Of a stretch of 64,000 nucleotides of DNA, positions 8,932 to 16,998 are shown piece by piece. Both the position numbers and the translations under genes were made by a program. This DNA is from Herbaspirillum huttiense (lineage in GTDB: Bacteria > Pseudomonadota > Gammaproteobacteria > Burkholderiales > Burkholderiaceae_D): positions 5,394,001 to 5,458,000 of the forward strand of contig NZ_CP037993.1 in NCBI RefSeq assembly GCF_004367745.1. Direction: 5' to 3'. Position 1 is the first letter of the stretch; the number at the start of each line of letters is the position of its first letter. Below the pieces are notes generated by a model. That model was not told the origin of the DNA. It worked only from the letters and a program-made list of their open reading frames with translations, and did no database searches.

Positions 8932-8960
8932 AGTGTAGACCACTTAATTTAATTTTGCAA
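8932..8960 (-). promoter_or_regulatory. Sigma70 promoter of the NAD salvage operon with overlapping operator candidate
   Basis: On the minus strand TTGCAA (8960-8955) is followed after exactly 17 bp by TACACT (8937-8932), about 40 bp before the nicotinamidase start. The -10 region is covered by an inverted repeat AGTG-N5-CACT at 8932-8944. A repressor bound there would block the promoter; NrtR, encoded divergently, is the obvious candidate. The match to a known NrtR consensus was not checked. Confidence 0.55.
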
Positions 8961-9102
8961 CTAACAGAGATTTCGTGAATTTACTAGATTGGCGCTTTAA
9001 ATATGGCTTGCAGGTCATCCGTGATTCGAATCGCAACAAATAGATTCACAATGACACTAAGTACCTTTAGACTTCCCGGACTTGGACAAGGCGAGGAGAA
9101 AA

Positions 9103-9765
9103 ATGGATCCGGTGATCTGCACAGTGGATGTGGCGTTGCTCACGCTCACGGCCGAGGGGCTGGAAGTGGCGCTGCTCAAGCGCGAACATGCGCCCTTCAA
9201 GGGGGTGGCGGCGCTGCCCGGCGGCTACATTCATGCGCGCACTGACGTCGATGCGCGCGATGCCGCGCGCCGCGTGCTGCTGGACAAGACCGGCATCGCC
9301 GCGCCCTATCTGGAACAACTGGCCACCTTCTCCGGTGCGGCGCGTGATCCGCGCGGCTGGTCGATCTCGATTGCGTATTACGCGCTGGTACCGGCCAGCA
9401 CCATCGCCCAGGCCGAGCGAGACGAGGTCCGCCTGCACAGCGTGGACCGCCTGCCGCCGCTGCCCTTCGACCATGGCGACATCATCGGCACCGCCGTCTC
9501 GCGCCTGCGCAGCAAGAGCCAGTATTCGTCGCTGCCCTGCCATCTGCTGGGCGATGTCTTTACCTTGCCGCAGTTGCAGCGGGTCTACGAAGTGCTGATG
9601 GGCGAGAGCATCAACAAGGTGAGTTTCCGCCGCAAGATGACCGAGATGGACATGCTCGATCCGGTGGACGGACAGTTCGAGAGCGGGGCGCATCGTCCGG
9701 CGCAGCTGTATCGCCTGAAGCCTGCCTTTCGTGAAGAGTTGCAGTTGCTGGAGCGCGGGCTTTGA
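9103..9765 (+). CDS. nrtR: NrtR-type transcriptional regulator of NAD metabolism
   Basis: 220 residues: an N-terminal Nudix-like sensor domain followed by a winged-helix DNA-binding domain. The degenerate Nudix region begins around PFKGVAALPGGYIHARTDVD; the usual REL..EE catalytic residues are absent (DARDAARRVLLDKTG), as expected for a sensor rather than a hydrolase. The winged helix includes FTLPQLQRVYEVLMG and INKVSFRRKM. Family members bind ADP-ribose or related NAD products and release DNA. The ATG at 9103 follows AGGAG; a TTG seven codons earlier is less likely. It faces the pncA-pncB-nadE-nadM operon. Confidence 0.92.
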   Translation: MDPVICTVDVALLTLTAEGLEVALLKREHAPFKGVAALPGGYIHARTDVDARDAARRVLLDKTGIAAPYLEQLATFSGAARDPRGWSISIAYYALVPASTIAQAERDEVRLHSVDRLPPLPFDHGDIIGTAVSRLRSKSQYSSLPCHLLGDVFTLPQLQRVYEVLMGESINKVSFRRKMTEMDMLDPVDGQFESGAHRPAQLYRLKPAFREELQLLERGL

Positions 9766-9862
9766 GGATGGCCAGCTGCATTGTGATCGGCCAGTACGAA
9801 GGAAAGCGGCGCACACCGGATGAACTAGTCATATAACGTTGGGCAGTGACCTTGCTCCTTGG

Positions 9863-9901
9863 AGGCCCGGGTCCGGTTTCGCGCCGCCCCCGGGCCTTTG
9901 T
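9863..9901 (+). terminator. Rho-independent terminator downstream of nrtR
   Basis: AGGCCCGGG at 9863-9871 pairs perfectly with CCCGGGCCT at 9889-9897 and is followed by TTGTTT. It lies about 100 bp after the nrtR stop codon. Confidence 0.75.
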
Positions 9902-10020
9902 TTCAAGTTGAATCTTTGCCTGGGGTGCCAGCTGATACAGGCTGGGCCAGGACCATTGCCGGGCAGGCTGCCCCTTGGTCGCATCTTCAGCATTTCGTAG
10001 CTGCAGCCGTCATCCGGAAG

Positions 10021-10050
10021 TTGCAAGTTTCCACATGGAAACATTACAAT
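10021..10050 (+). promoter_or_regulatory. Candidate promoter with palindromic operator upstream of the effector locus
   Basis: TTGCAA (10021-10026) and TACAAT (10045-10050) are separated by 18 bp. The spacer carries the perfect palindrome TTTCCACATGGAAA (10028-10041). It is the only promoter-like element I see between the nrtR terminator and the effector gene. No matching regulator gene is evident nearby. Confidence 0.45.
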
Positions 10051-10102
10051 GCGGGCCAGTGTTGCATCAGGGAGGGATACTTGATGAGCACAGGATCTTC
10101 GC

Positions 10103-10348
10103 ATGCCCAAAGCATCCCCGGGTCTGGAACAGCGGCTTCCGGACTATCTCTACGCCCGCCTTCTGCGGCGGGCTTTTCCGTATCACCCAGTCTCCCAAAA
10201 TGAACCGTTAGTCAATCAGCTGGACGCCAGCGAGCGGTTGCGACGCGACTTTGCGCTCGCTCTTGCACGCTTGGCTGATCAGGCCTGGCTTGAATTCAAC
10301 GACTTGCCCTGCGACCCGGTCGATAAGACGCGGGATGCAGTGTCATGA
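10103..10348 (+). CDS. Possible small protein upstream of the effector
   Basis: An 81-residue frame, MPKASPGLEQRLPDYLYARL through LADQAWLEFNDLPCDP, ends in an ATGA overlap with the effector start. The effector lacks a convincing ribosome site of its own, so translational coupling to this frame is plausible and is the main argument that it is real. Against it, a terminator-like hairpin lies inside it and no clear ribosome site precedes 10103. The overlapping frame at 10084, which has a strong GGGAGGGA site, encodes only 39 residues. I do not recognise the sequence; it could be a remnant of an adaptor gene. Confidence 0.35.
   Translation: MPKASPGLEQRLPDYLYARLLRRAFPYHPVSQNEPLVNQLDASERLRRDFALALARLADQAWLEFNDLPCDPVDKTRDAVS
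10154..10178 (+). terminator. Terminator-like hairpin in the leader of the effector locus
   Basis: GCCCGCC (10154-10160), loop TTCTGC, GGCGGGC (10167-10173), then TTTTCC. With the promoter at 10021 it would end a transcript of about 120 nt, either a small RNA or an attenuated leader in front of the effector operon. The short open frame at 10103 spans it. Confidence 0.45.
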
Positions 10349-11466
10349 CGACCAAAGGCGTCATCCTCGAACAGGCTGACAGGTCGTTCACGCACATCGA
10401 GCCTCACGGTGGCGGCGCCAACGCAGCCATCAAGGCAGAGACTGCGGCCGAGAAAACGTTTTGGCAGAAGTCGAGTCCTTGGGTGCACGGCTTGCTGGGC
10501 GTGGCCAGTTTCGTTCCAGGCTTGTCGGTCATCACGGGTGCGATTGATGCGGCCATCTATACCGCCGAGGGCGACTACGTTGAAGCGGGGATCGCTGCGG
10601 CGAGCATGATCCCGGGTGGCAAGGTGGTCACCAGCGTTGGCAAGGTCGCCAAACGCGCAGTTGGTATGGCAAAGGGTGCAGGAACGGCATCCCGGGTTGG
10701 CAAAGGTGCGCATGAGGCAGAAGAACTCGCCAAAGCAGCCAAGTCGGCAAAGGAAACAGAGGAAGCTTCCAGAGCTGCCCGCGAAGCCAAGCTCGCCAGA
10801 GAAACTGCACCTGGGCCCCCAAAGCCCAAGGACCCAAAGAAGGATGTCACCGTCAAGGCCCGACCGTTTAAAGTGCCTTGCTTCCATCCCTATGACAAGA
10901 AACAATTCATGCGGATGAGCAAGGAGGAACAGAAGGCGTTTCTGAAAGAAATGGCGGAGCAACTTAGACGTCAAGAGGAGGCGATCAATAGTCTGACAGC
11001 TAGCGAATACGCGATGGCCAGGGATGCGTTTAAGAAAATGAAGCGCAATCCGGCAGCCAGCGCGGCGCAAGAAAGCCATCGGAAAGGACTCCTTGAACAA
11101 ATGTCGCAGAGTATTGGCAACAGCCTGCGTGACGACGGCATGCACCCAACCGAAGCGAAAACAAGGGCCGGAACTCGTGCAAAAGAATTGATGGAGAAAT
11201 TAGCCGCTTTACATGAGCCAGACATGGTCGCCGGAGGTTGGATGCAACACAAGACTGCGAATATTGGCCGCGCTGACGTGAACAAGTCAATTGGAGCAAG
11301 CTGGAACCAGGCTTACACGCCGCCTGGAAGTCGGAATTCAGGGCAGAAGCCGCTGACTAGGGTGCAGGAGATGGATCGAGAAGCCCAGCATGCGATTGAT
11401 AACGGTCGTGGAAATCAAAAAATGAATGTCAAATTGGAGCCTTGCCGTGGCAAAGGAATGAGATGA
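10345..11466 (+). CDS. Polymorphic toxin with C-terminal Ntox15 (Tde-like) DNase domain
   Basis: 373 residues. The N-terminal part has a hydrophobic, glycine-rich region (about 47-108, including GLLGVASFVPGLSVITGAID) often seen in type VI secretion effectors. A Lys/Ala/Glu-rich linker follows (110-170), then from about 175 a domain starting RPFKVPCFHPYDKKQF. The catalytic HxxD motif of the Ntox15/Toxin_43 family is present as H290-E-P-D293, followed by MVAGG and NIGRADVNKSIGASWNQ. In Agrobacterium Tde effectors this domain degrades DNA in competing cells. The immunity gene overlaps its end. No VgrG, PAAR or secretion genes are in the window, so delivery is unknown. Confidence 0.8.
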   Translation: MTTKGVILEQADRSFTHIEPHGGGANAAIKAETAAEKTFWQKSSPWVHGLLGVASFVPGLSVITGAIDAAIYTAEGDYVEAGIAAASMIPGGKVVTSVGKVAKRAVGMAKGAGTASRVGKGAHEAEELAKAAKSAKETEEASRAAREAKLARETAPGPPKPKDPKKDVTVKARPFKVPCFHPYDKKQFMRMSKEEQKAFLKEMAEQLRRQEEAINSLTASEYAMARDAFKKMKRNPAASAAQESHRKGLLEQMSQSIGNSLRDDGMHPTEAKTRAGTRAKELMEKLAALHEPDMVAGGWMQHKTANIGRADVNKSIGASWNQAYTPPGSRNSGQKPLTRVQEMDREAQHAIDNGRGNQKMNVKLEPCRGKGMR

Positions 11467-12128
11467 GAGACGAAGACTTTGAGCATTTTATTAGTAACTT
11501 TGGCGAGGCTACCAAGAGCTCGCCGGTTCCCCCTGCAAGCCTTGAAAAATGGCGCGGCAAGCTGCCCGATCAGTTATTGAAATACTGGGAGCAAGAAGGA
11601 TGGTGCGAATATTCGAATGGCCTCTTTTGTACAGTTGACCCCGATGGCTACGAAGACCTCGTTGATGAGTGGCTAGCCGACACAGGATTGGATGAAATTG
11701 ATGCGTTCCGCGTAATTGCAAGGACTGCATTTGGCAAGCTCTATCTGTGTGGTGAGAAGACCGGATGCAGCGCCACGATTCATTGTGTGCTCAATATGGT
11801 CACTGCTGTCCAGAATGAATTGAAAACAAAAACTAAGGAACGCCAGGATTCTTCCGTCCGTTCGCTCTTTTTGTTCAGTGAGCGGACCAATCTTGACATG
11901 GACGATGAGAACGGCCAGCCGCTCTTCGAACGCGCCAGAGCCAAACTAGGTCCGCTTGAGCCGCACGAAATCTATGGATTCGAGCCCGCTATCGTATTGG
12001 GAGGAAAAATTCGCCTCGAAAATGTAGTCAAGGTGAATGCCAATGTGCACCTGACGATTCTCCGGCAGTTCGCAGAGCCAGAATTGCCATTCGCGGGGAT
12101 CGATATTGAAAAGTTGCTCGATTCTTGA
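11463..12128 (+). CDS. Immunity protein for the Ntox15 effector (GAD-like/DUF1851, Tdi-like)
   Basis: 221 residues, no signal peptide, acidic. The N-terminal part (SLEKWRGKLPDQLLKYWEQEGW, FCTVDPDGYEDLVDEWL) resembles the GAD-like domain and the C-terminal part (RTAFGKLYLCGEKTG, then EIYGFEPAIVLGG and VHLTILRQF) resembles DUF1851; this pairing is found in the Tdi proteins that neutralise Tde DNases. The ATG at 11463 overlaps the effector stop (ATGA) and has AAGGA six bases upstream. The region is visibly less GC-rich than its neighbours, a sign of recent acquisition. Confidence 0.8.
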   Translation: MRDEDFEHFISNFGEATKSSPVPPASLEKWRGKLPDQLLKYWEQEGWCEYSNGLFCTVDPDGYEDLVDEWLADTGLDEIDAFRVIARTAFGKLYLCGEKTGCSATIHCVLNMVTAVQNELKTKTKERQDSSVRSLFLFSERTNLDMDDENGQPLFERARAKLGPLEPHEIYGFEPAIVLGGKIRLENVVKVNANVHLTILRQFAEPELPFAGIDIEKLLDS

Positions 12129-12256
12129 ATATGGAGCCCTTCGTCAATGCGGCCGCCTCCGCATTGGGACGAATCACACTGAGCGAATGTCCAGGAGCCA
12201 TCCATTCACAACGGCCCTCAGCCCCCACACCGTTCCCGGCATCGGCGCCAAAAACC

Positions 12257-12291
12257 AAAGCGGCGCACCCACAGTGGGTGCGCCGCTTTTT
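12257..12291 (+). terminator. Strong terminator after the immunity gene
   Basis: AAGCGGCGCACCCAC (12257-12271) and GTGGGTGCGCCGCTT (12273-12287) form a perfect 15-bp stem followed by a T run. On the opposite strand the exit is also T-rich (TTGGTTTTTGG), so it may serve the convergent small gene at 12317 too. Confidence 0.85.
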
Positions 12292-12316
12292 TCATGTCGA
12301 AATTCTTGAGCCAGGC

Positions 12317-12541
12317 TCAGGCACAGCAATTGCCGCCGGAATCGGCACAGCGTTCACGGCGCTGCAATTCACGGCGGTGGCGCACGCGCTGCGAAACGCG
12401 GTAGACGGCGCGCTGGGTCAGCATCATGGACAGGGTGCTCAAGCTGAACTCGGCGGCAATGAGCAAACCGACCAGAGCGGCAAATTGCAGGTAGATCCGT
12501 GGATACACGGAAAGACTACGCGAGAACAGTTGATGCAGCAT
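12317..12541 (-). CDS. Small predicted membrane protein, unknown
   Basis: 74 residues with one hydrophobic stretch (YLQFAALVGLLIAAEFSL, about 17-35) followed by an Arg-rich tail (RVSQRVRHRRELQRRER) and a C-terminal CADSGGNCCA with three cysteines. An AGAGGA ribosome site lies 8 bp before the ATG. The topology suggests a single-pass inner-membrane protein with a positively charged cytoplasmic tail. I do not recognise it. Confidence 0.55.
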   Translation of the reverse strand: MLHQLFSRSLSVYPRIYLQFAALVGLLIAAEFSLSTLSMMLTQRAVYRVSQRVRHRRELQRRERCADSGGNCCA

Positions 12542-12656
12542 GATGAATTCCTCTTTCTTGTTTTACGTGCCGGGGCTTCTGCTTCACATCAGTGACGATG
12601 CAGCGAACCGCGATGCGTGGCCGGTCATGCCGGTCCACGCATCGGATCACCCTGCA

Positions 12657-12917
12657 TCAGGCACCAGCGTAGGTCGAATCAGCAACGCTGCCGGCGGTTT
12701 GCACGGCGCTCTTGGCAGCAGCGTTGCTGACGGCCGGGAACACCGAGTCAGGCTGGTTGGCGATGCCTTGTGCCTGGGCGCGGGCCAGGTCGGCCTTCAC
12801 GGCAGCGCGGGTGGTGTGCGAGACGAAAGGCTTGTCAACCGGGTATTGGGCTTCAGCGAAAGCGACGGACGAAGCGGACAGGGCCAGGACGGCGGCGATA
12901 ATGGTCTTTGCGGACAT
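12657..12917 (-). CDS. DUF4148 family periplasmic protein
   Basis: 86 residues with a clear signal peptide (MSAKTIIAAVLALSASSVAFA). The mature part contains TRAAVKADLARAQAQGI, the typical DUF4148 helix found in many small exported proteins of Burkholderiales, often in several paralogues per genome. Function is unknown. AAGGAGA lies correctly upstream of the ATG at 12917. Confidence 0.85.
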   Translation of the reverse strand: MSAKTIIAAVLALSASSVAFAEAQYPVDKPFVSHTTRAAVKADLARAQAQGIANQPDSVFPAVSNAAAKSAVQTAGSVADSTYAGA

Positions 12918-13187
12918 GATGTTTCTCCTTGAATACGTTAAGTGGACTTCAGCAGGGTTGCTTACAGTTCAGTGATGCAGGTAGCCGGGATGTCGTTCGG
13001 CTCACACCATTCACTCTCTAGAACCGCATCGTTTCTTGCGTTGCGATGTCGTTCATCGATGGACTGAAGTCTACGGAAGAGCGCTCAGGAGAAAAACCAC
13101 GCTGGAAAGAATTGAGTGTTCCGGGTTCTGGAACAATCGCCATTGCCTATCGAGCCGATAGTCCGAAAGTGATACAAAGCCGCGCCA

Positions 13188-13472
13188 TCAGGTCCACTGG
13201 CGCTGGTTCGCGCGCAGGGGCTGGGTGTATTCCTCGTGCTGGACCTGCTTCGCTACCGGACGCGCAGGGCCGGTCTCGGCACGCACGCGCACCTCGGGCG
13301 CGCAGGTCTGCGAGGACATCTGCAGCGCAGGCTGCAGCTGGCGCGGCGGACGGACCACCGGCGGCAAACGTCCACCCGCGAGCGTTTTACGCAAGCGCTT
13401 GCGCATCGGATCGTCAGTTTGCTCAAGCTGGCGGGCAGGCTGGCCGGTTCTGGATTGGTCGGTAGCTGGCAT
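13188..13472 (-). CDS. Hypothetical small basic protein
   Basis: 94 residues, MPATDQSRTGQPARQLEQTD to the C-terminal NQRQWT, rich in Arg, Gln and Pro and probably disordered, with no signal peptide or membrane segment. A GGGAGAA site precedes the ATG at 13472. The frame on the opposite strand (13046-13465) is equally open but has a poor composition and no ribosome site. The 270 bp between this gene and the DUF4148 gene show nothing further. Confidence 0.4.
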   Translation of the reverse strand: MPATDQSRTGQPARQLEQTDDPMRKRLRKTLAGGRLPPVVRPPRQLQPALQMSSQTCAPEVRVRAETGPARPVAKQVQHEEYTQPLRANQRQWT

Positions 13473-13565
13473 GATTCGGTTCTCCCATCTTGTCGCGGGC
13501 ACCTTGGGTGCCTTCATTGTCGGGGAGCAGTATCACGCCGGAGGACCGGGCGGTTAAGCGGACAA

Positions 13566-13600
13566 CGGCTCTGCCTGCTGTAGGAAAGCAGGCAGAGCCG
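13566..13600 (-). terminator. Hairpin at the end of the calA operon
   Basis: CGGCTCTGCCTGCT (13566-13579) pairs with AGCAGGCAGAGCCG (13587-13600): a perfect 14-bp stem with a 7-nt loop, about 30 bp after the outer-membrane protein stop codon. The T run on the exit side is weak, so strength is uncertain. Confidence 0.6.
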
Positions 13601-13630
13601 CAGCTGACGACAGCGCCAAATGCGCCCGGA

Positions 13631-14599
13631 TCAGAAGTGATGGTCGTAGCGGATCTGGAACTTGCTGTTCTCGGCCCGGTTGCGCACGGCAAATTCCTGG
13701 TACACGTTGAAGAACAGCAGGTCGCGCTCGGACAATCTCACCATGGCCGCCGGCCCCAGTCCGACCACGCGCTCGCGCCGCCCGCCCACATCGCTGCCGT
13801 TGACCTTGGTATCGGTGATCTGCTGCAGCCAGTAGCCGGCCGCGCCGATGGTCAGCGCCGGATTGAGCACGTACTCGGCGGAGAAGTTGGCATGCACCGC
13901 CTGCCCCGCCTGCGTGGAGCTGACGTTGTTGCCGAAAGCCGCATTGGGCGAGTTGTTGCGGGCATTCCAGAGATAGTGCAGGCGCCAGCTGAAACTCAGG
14001 TTCTGGCTGGCCCACAGCGTGCCGGCCCAATAGGGATCGAAGGACCAGGTATTGCTGCCCGGATTGACGGTGGCATTGCGGTCATAGGCCCCGGTCGGCA
14101 GGATGAACTGCAGTTCGAACCGCTGCGAATAAAGCGGCCCTTGCGCCCCCATGACGGGATCGTACTGCACAGACACGCCGGCGCTGATGTCGCCAATGCC
14201 GGTATTGCCGCGAAGGATGGCATTGTTGGCACCATCGTCCACCTTGGCATTGGCCACCCACGGCACCAGCACCTGGAAGCCCAGTTGCTTGTTGCCGAAT
14301 TTGGCCCCCGGTGGCACGTAGATGAACTGGCTGATGGGGGCGAACACGCTGATGTCCTGGGTGGCAGGAAATCCCAGCCGGTTGCCGTTGTTGTCCACCA
14401 GTTTGGTGGCCTTGGTGTAGGTGAGGTATTCGACGAAGTATAAGCCGGGACCGCCGGGCAGCGGTGCGCCGTCGAAGAAACTGGTCCCGCCCATGTTGAC
14501 GGCGGGCTGGTCGTAGGCGCTGGCCAGCGCGGGCAGCAGGCTCAGGCTCAGTGCCAGCCGCGCCGCGCGCCGGCGGGCGGGCTGTCGGTGCTCTCTCAT
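13631..14599 (-). CDS. Outer-membrane channel-like protein of the SphA / meta-pathway family
   Basis: 322 residues with a signal peptide (to about LLPALASA) and a pattern of alternating hydrophobic strands ending in FQIRYDHHF, a typical C-terminal aromatic outer-membrane barrel signature. Segments such as GGPGLYFVEYLTYTKATKL, QFIYVPPGAKFGNKQLGF and GNTGIGDISAGVSVQYDP resemble proteins encoded in phenol and aromatic degradation clusters, thought to carry aromatic substrates across the outer membrane. It is the last gene of the aldehyde dehydrogenase/calA operon. The ATG at 14599 follows AAGGAGA; the longer frame upstream is not protein-like. Confidence 0.75.
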   Translation of the reverse strand: MREHRQPARRRAARLALSLSLLPALASAYDQPAVNMGGTSFFDGAPLPGGPGLYFVEYLTYTKATKLVDNNGNRLGFPATQDISVFAPISQFIYVPPGAKFGNKQLGFQVLVPWVANAKVDDGANNAILRGNTGIGDISAGVSVQYDPVMGAQGPLYSQRFELQFILPTGAYDRNATVNPGSNTWSFDPYWAGTLWASQNLSFSWRLHYLWNARNNSPNAAFGNNVSSTQAGQAVHANFSAEYVLNPALTIGAAGYWLQQITDTKVNGSDVGGRRERVVGLGPAAMVRLSERDLLFFNVYQEFAVRNRAENSKFQIRYDHHF

Positions 14600-14648
14600 G
14601 GTGTCTCCTTGTATTGTTATCGGATGGGTCGCTTGCCGTGCGTCGGAT

Positions 14649-15416
14649 TCAGAGATAGGTCGAGGCCAGTCCGCCATCGACCGGCAGGTTCACGCCATTG
14701 ATCCAGCGGCTGCCGTCATCGCACAGCCAGACGATGGCTGCAGCGATCTCGTCCGGATAGGCCGGACGCTTCATGCGATGGGCATCCTTCTGCACGCGGT
14801 CCTGCCCGAGCATGGTCACGAAATCGCCCAGGATGGGCGTGAGCACCGGGCCCGGCGCCACGCTGTTCATGCGGATCGAATGCTTCAGGAACCAGGGCTG
14901 GGCCTGGGCCATGCTCCAGACGATGAGCGCTTCCTTGAAATACTGGTAGCAGCGCTCCTGCGGCACCGGATGCTGCGCCAGCCACTCGGCCCCGGCCGCA
15001 AAACCGGCGGTGTGCGCCAGCGCCTTGTGCTGGTCCAGCCGCTGCGGCCATTCGGCACCGAGGATGGAAGCCACGTTGACGATGGCGCTGCCCGGCGGCA
15101 TGCGGCAAATCAGCAGCTCGGTGAGATGGCGCAAGCCGAGATAGTTCACGCGTGCAACCAAGTCCGCCGGGGCCGTGCCGGGCACACCGGCGATGTTGCA
15201 CAGGCCATCGATCTTCTCGGGCAATTGCGCGGCGGCGTCATGGATGGCATCGGCGGTGGAGAGATCGGCCTGCACGAAACCCTCCACGCTGATGATCGGT
15301 GCATTGCGATCCACCCCGATCACGCGGGCACCCTGGACCCGCAGCAGCCGGGCGGTCTCGGCACCGATGCCGGAAGAAACGCCGGTGACGACGATGGTCT
15401 TGTCTTGCAGTGTCAT
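14649..15416 (-). CDS. calA: Coniferyl-alcohol dehydrogenase-like short-chain dehydrogenase
   Basis: 255 residues. The NAD-binding motif TGVSSGIG is at the N-terminus, CNIAGVPGT corresponds to the NNAG motif, and the catalytic Tyr/Lys pair is in CYQYFKEAL. The sequence GVDRNAPIISVEGFVQADLS, the NVASILGAEW segment and the end INGVNLPVDGGLASTYL agree with my memory of CalA from Pseudomonas, which oxidises coniferyl alcohol to coniferyl aldehyde. The neighbouring aldehyde dehydrogenase would complete oxidation to ferulate. The ATG at 15416 follows an AAGGAGA site. Confidence 0.85.
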   Translation of the reverse strand: MTLQDKTIVVTGVSSGIGAETARLLRVQGARVIGVDRNAPIISVEGFVQADLSTADAIHDAAAQLPEKIDGLCNIAGVPGTAPADLVARVNYLGLRHLTELLICRMPPGSAIVNVASILGAEWPQRLDQHKALAHTAGFAAGAEWLAQHPVPQERCYQYFKEALIVWSMAQAQPWFLKHSIRMNSVAPGPVLTPILGDFVTMLGQDRVQKDAHRMKRPAYPDEIAAAIVWLCDDGSRWINGVNLPVDGGLASTYL

Positions 15417-15481
15417 GCTGGTCTCCTTGAATAATGATTTATATCGTTTGGTTTTTTTACAGCGGCACGCATGCGATGGAG

Positions 15482-16951
15482 TCAGAAGGGATACGGCGTG
15501 GCCTGCTCCTTGACGGTGATCCATTTCCATTGCGTGTACTCTTCCCAGTCGGCCGGCCCGCCCACGCTGGTGCCGTTGCCGGCGATGCCGGGACCACCGA
15601 AGGGGTTCACGCATTCGTCATTGACGGTCTGGTCATTGACGTGGACCATGCCCTGGCGCAAGCGCCCCGCCACCCGCATGGCGCGGGCCAGCGAACCGGA
15701 GATCACGCCGGCGGCCAGTCCGCCCTGGTTCTGGTTGGCCAGGGTGATGGCTTCTTCCTCGGAATCCACCGTGATGACGCTGGCCACCGGACCAAAGATT
15801 TCTTCATCAAATACGCGCATGCCGGGCCGCACGCCGGACAGCACCGTCGGCTGATAGAACAAACCTTCATAGGAGCCTCCAGCCAGCAAGCGTGCGCCGG
15901 CCGCCACGCTGTCCTGCACCAGCCCGTGCACGCGCTGCAGCTGGCGCGCATCGATCAGCGGGCCCAGCGCCACCTGGCCGCTGGCCCCATCGCCCACGGG
16001 CAGGTGACGCGCCTTGTCCACCAGGCGCTCCAGCAGACCCGCTGCCTGCGAGGCATGGACCAGGATGCGATTGGCTGCCATGCAGATCTGCCCCTGATGC
16101 AGCCACGCGCCCCAGGCCGCGTTGCTGGCGGCGACGTCGAGGTCGGCATCGTCGAGGATCACCAGCGCATTGGCCCCGCCCAGTTCCAGCGAGACCTTCT
16201 TGAGATGGCGTCCGGCCAGCTCGCCGATGCGGCGGCCCACGTCGGGCGAACCGGTGAAAGCGATCATCGGCACCTGCGGTGCCGTCACCAGCGCCTCGCC
16301 TGCCTCCGCGCCACCGGGCAGCACATGCAGCAGACCGGCCGGCAAACCCGCTTCCTCAAAGATGCGCGCCAGCATGAAGCCGCCGGACACGGGCGTGCGC
16401 ACATCCGGCTTGACCACCACCGCATTGCCCGCCGCCAGCGCCGGCGCCACCGTGCGCAAGGTCAGGATCAGCGGGAAATTGAAAGGCGAGATCACCCCGA
16501 TCACGCCCAGTGGCGCACGTCTGGCGATGCTCAGGCGACCCGGCGCGCTGGGCAGCAACTGTCCCTGTGCCTGCAGCGGCATGCCGGCCGCGAGGTGGCA
16601 CAGGGTGATGGCTTCGCGCACCTCGTGTTCGCCCTTGAAGAGCACGCCGCCGGTCTCGCGCGCCACCATGCGCGCCAGCTCATCGAAGTGCTGCTGGAAC
16701 AGGTTGCCGGCGCGACGGAAGATCTCGGCACGCTCACGCGGCGGCACCGCCACCCATTCGGCCTGAGCGGCCACGGCGGCCTGGACGGAGATGGCCACGT
16801 CATCCGCGCCGGCCAGGCCGACCTCGGTCAGCGGTGCGCCGGTGGCCGGTTCGATGACGGTGGTGCCGTGTGCGGTTTCTTCCCAGCGGCCACGGAACAG
16901 GTGGCGTTGCCAGCGGGCAGGATCGAGCAAGGGGGTGGATGGGGCGGACAT
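15482..16951 (-). CDS. NAD(P)-dependent aldehyde dehydrogenase (benzaldehyde/vanillin/coniferyl aldehyde type)
   Basis: 489 residues. The catalytic glutamate is in SLELGGANALVILDDADL and the catalytic cysteine in HQGQICMAANRILVH; SPFNFPLILTLRTVAPALA and FTGSPDVGRRIG are cofactor-site motifs. It resembles the benzaldehyde dehydrogenase (XylC-like) branch more than classic CalB, so the exact aldehyde is uncertain, but pairing with CalA points to phenylpropanoid or benzyl aldehydes. The ATG at 16951 is preceded by GGAGA. It is first in the operon, about 36 bp after the expected start site of the sigma54 promoter. Confidence 0.88.
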   Translation of the reverse strand: MSAPSTPLLDPARWQRHLFRGRWEETAHGTTVIEPATGAPLTEVGLAGADDVAISVQAAVAAQAEWVAVPPRERAEIFRRAGNLFQQHFDELARMVARETGGVLFKGEHEVREAITLCHLAAGMPLQAQGQLLPSAPGRLSIARRAPLGVIGVISPFNFPLILTLRTVAPALAAGNAVVVKPDVRTPVSGGFMLARIFEEAGLPAGLLHVLPGGAEAGEALVTAPQVPMIAFTGSPDVGRRIGELAGRHLKKVSLELGGANALVILDDADLDVAASNAAWGAWLHQGQICMAANRILVHASQAAGLLERLVDKARHLPVGDGASGQVALGPLIDARQLQRVHGLVQDSVAAGARLLAGGSYEGLFYQPTVLSGVRPGMRVFDEEIFGPVASVITVDSEEEAITLANQNQGGLAAGVISGSLARAMRVAGRLRQGMVHVNDQTVNDECVNPFGGPGIAGNGTSVGGPADWEEYTQWKWITVKEQATPYPF

Positions 16952-16998
16952 GCAGGTCTCCTTGGTAATGGCCGGTGAATCCGGATCAGCAGCCATTC

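Noticed and set aside
9859..10203. Frame of 114 codons containing the 39-residue reading from 10084
   Set aside because: Although a strong GGGAGGGA site precedes 10084, the product is short, Ser/Pro-rich and ends within the hairpin; it is more likely part of a leader or an RNA than a protein.
13046..13465. Plus-strand frame of 139 codons in the small-gene region
   Set aside because: No ribosome site, Arg/Ala/Pro-biased sequence; the minus-strand frame at 13188-13472 has a better start and was kept at low confidence.
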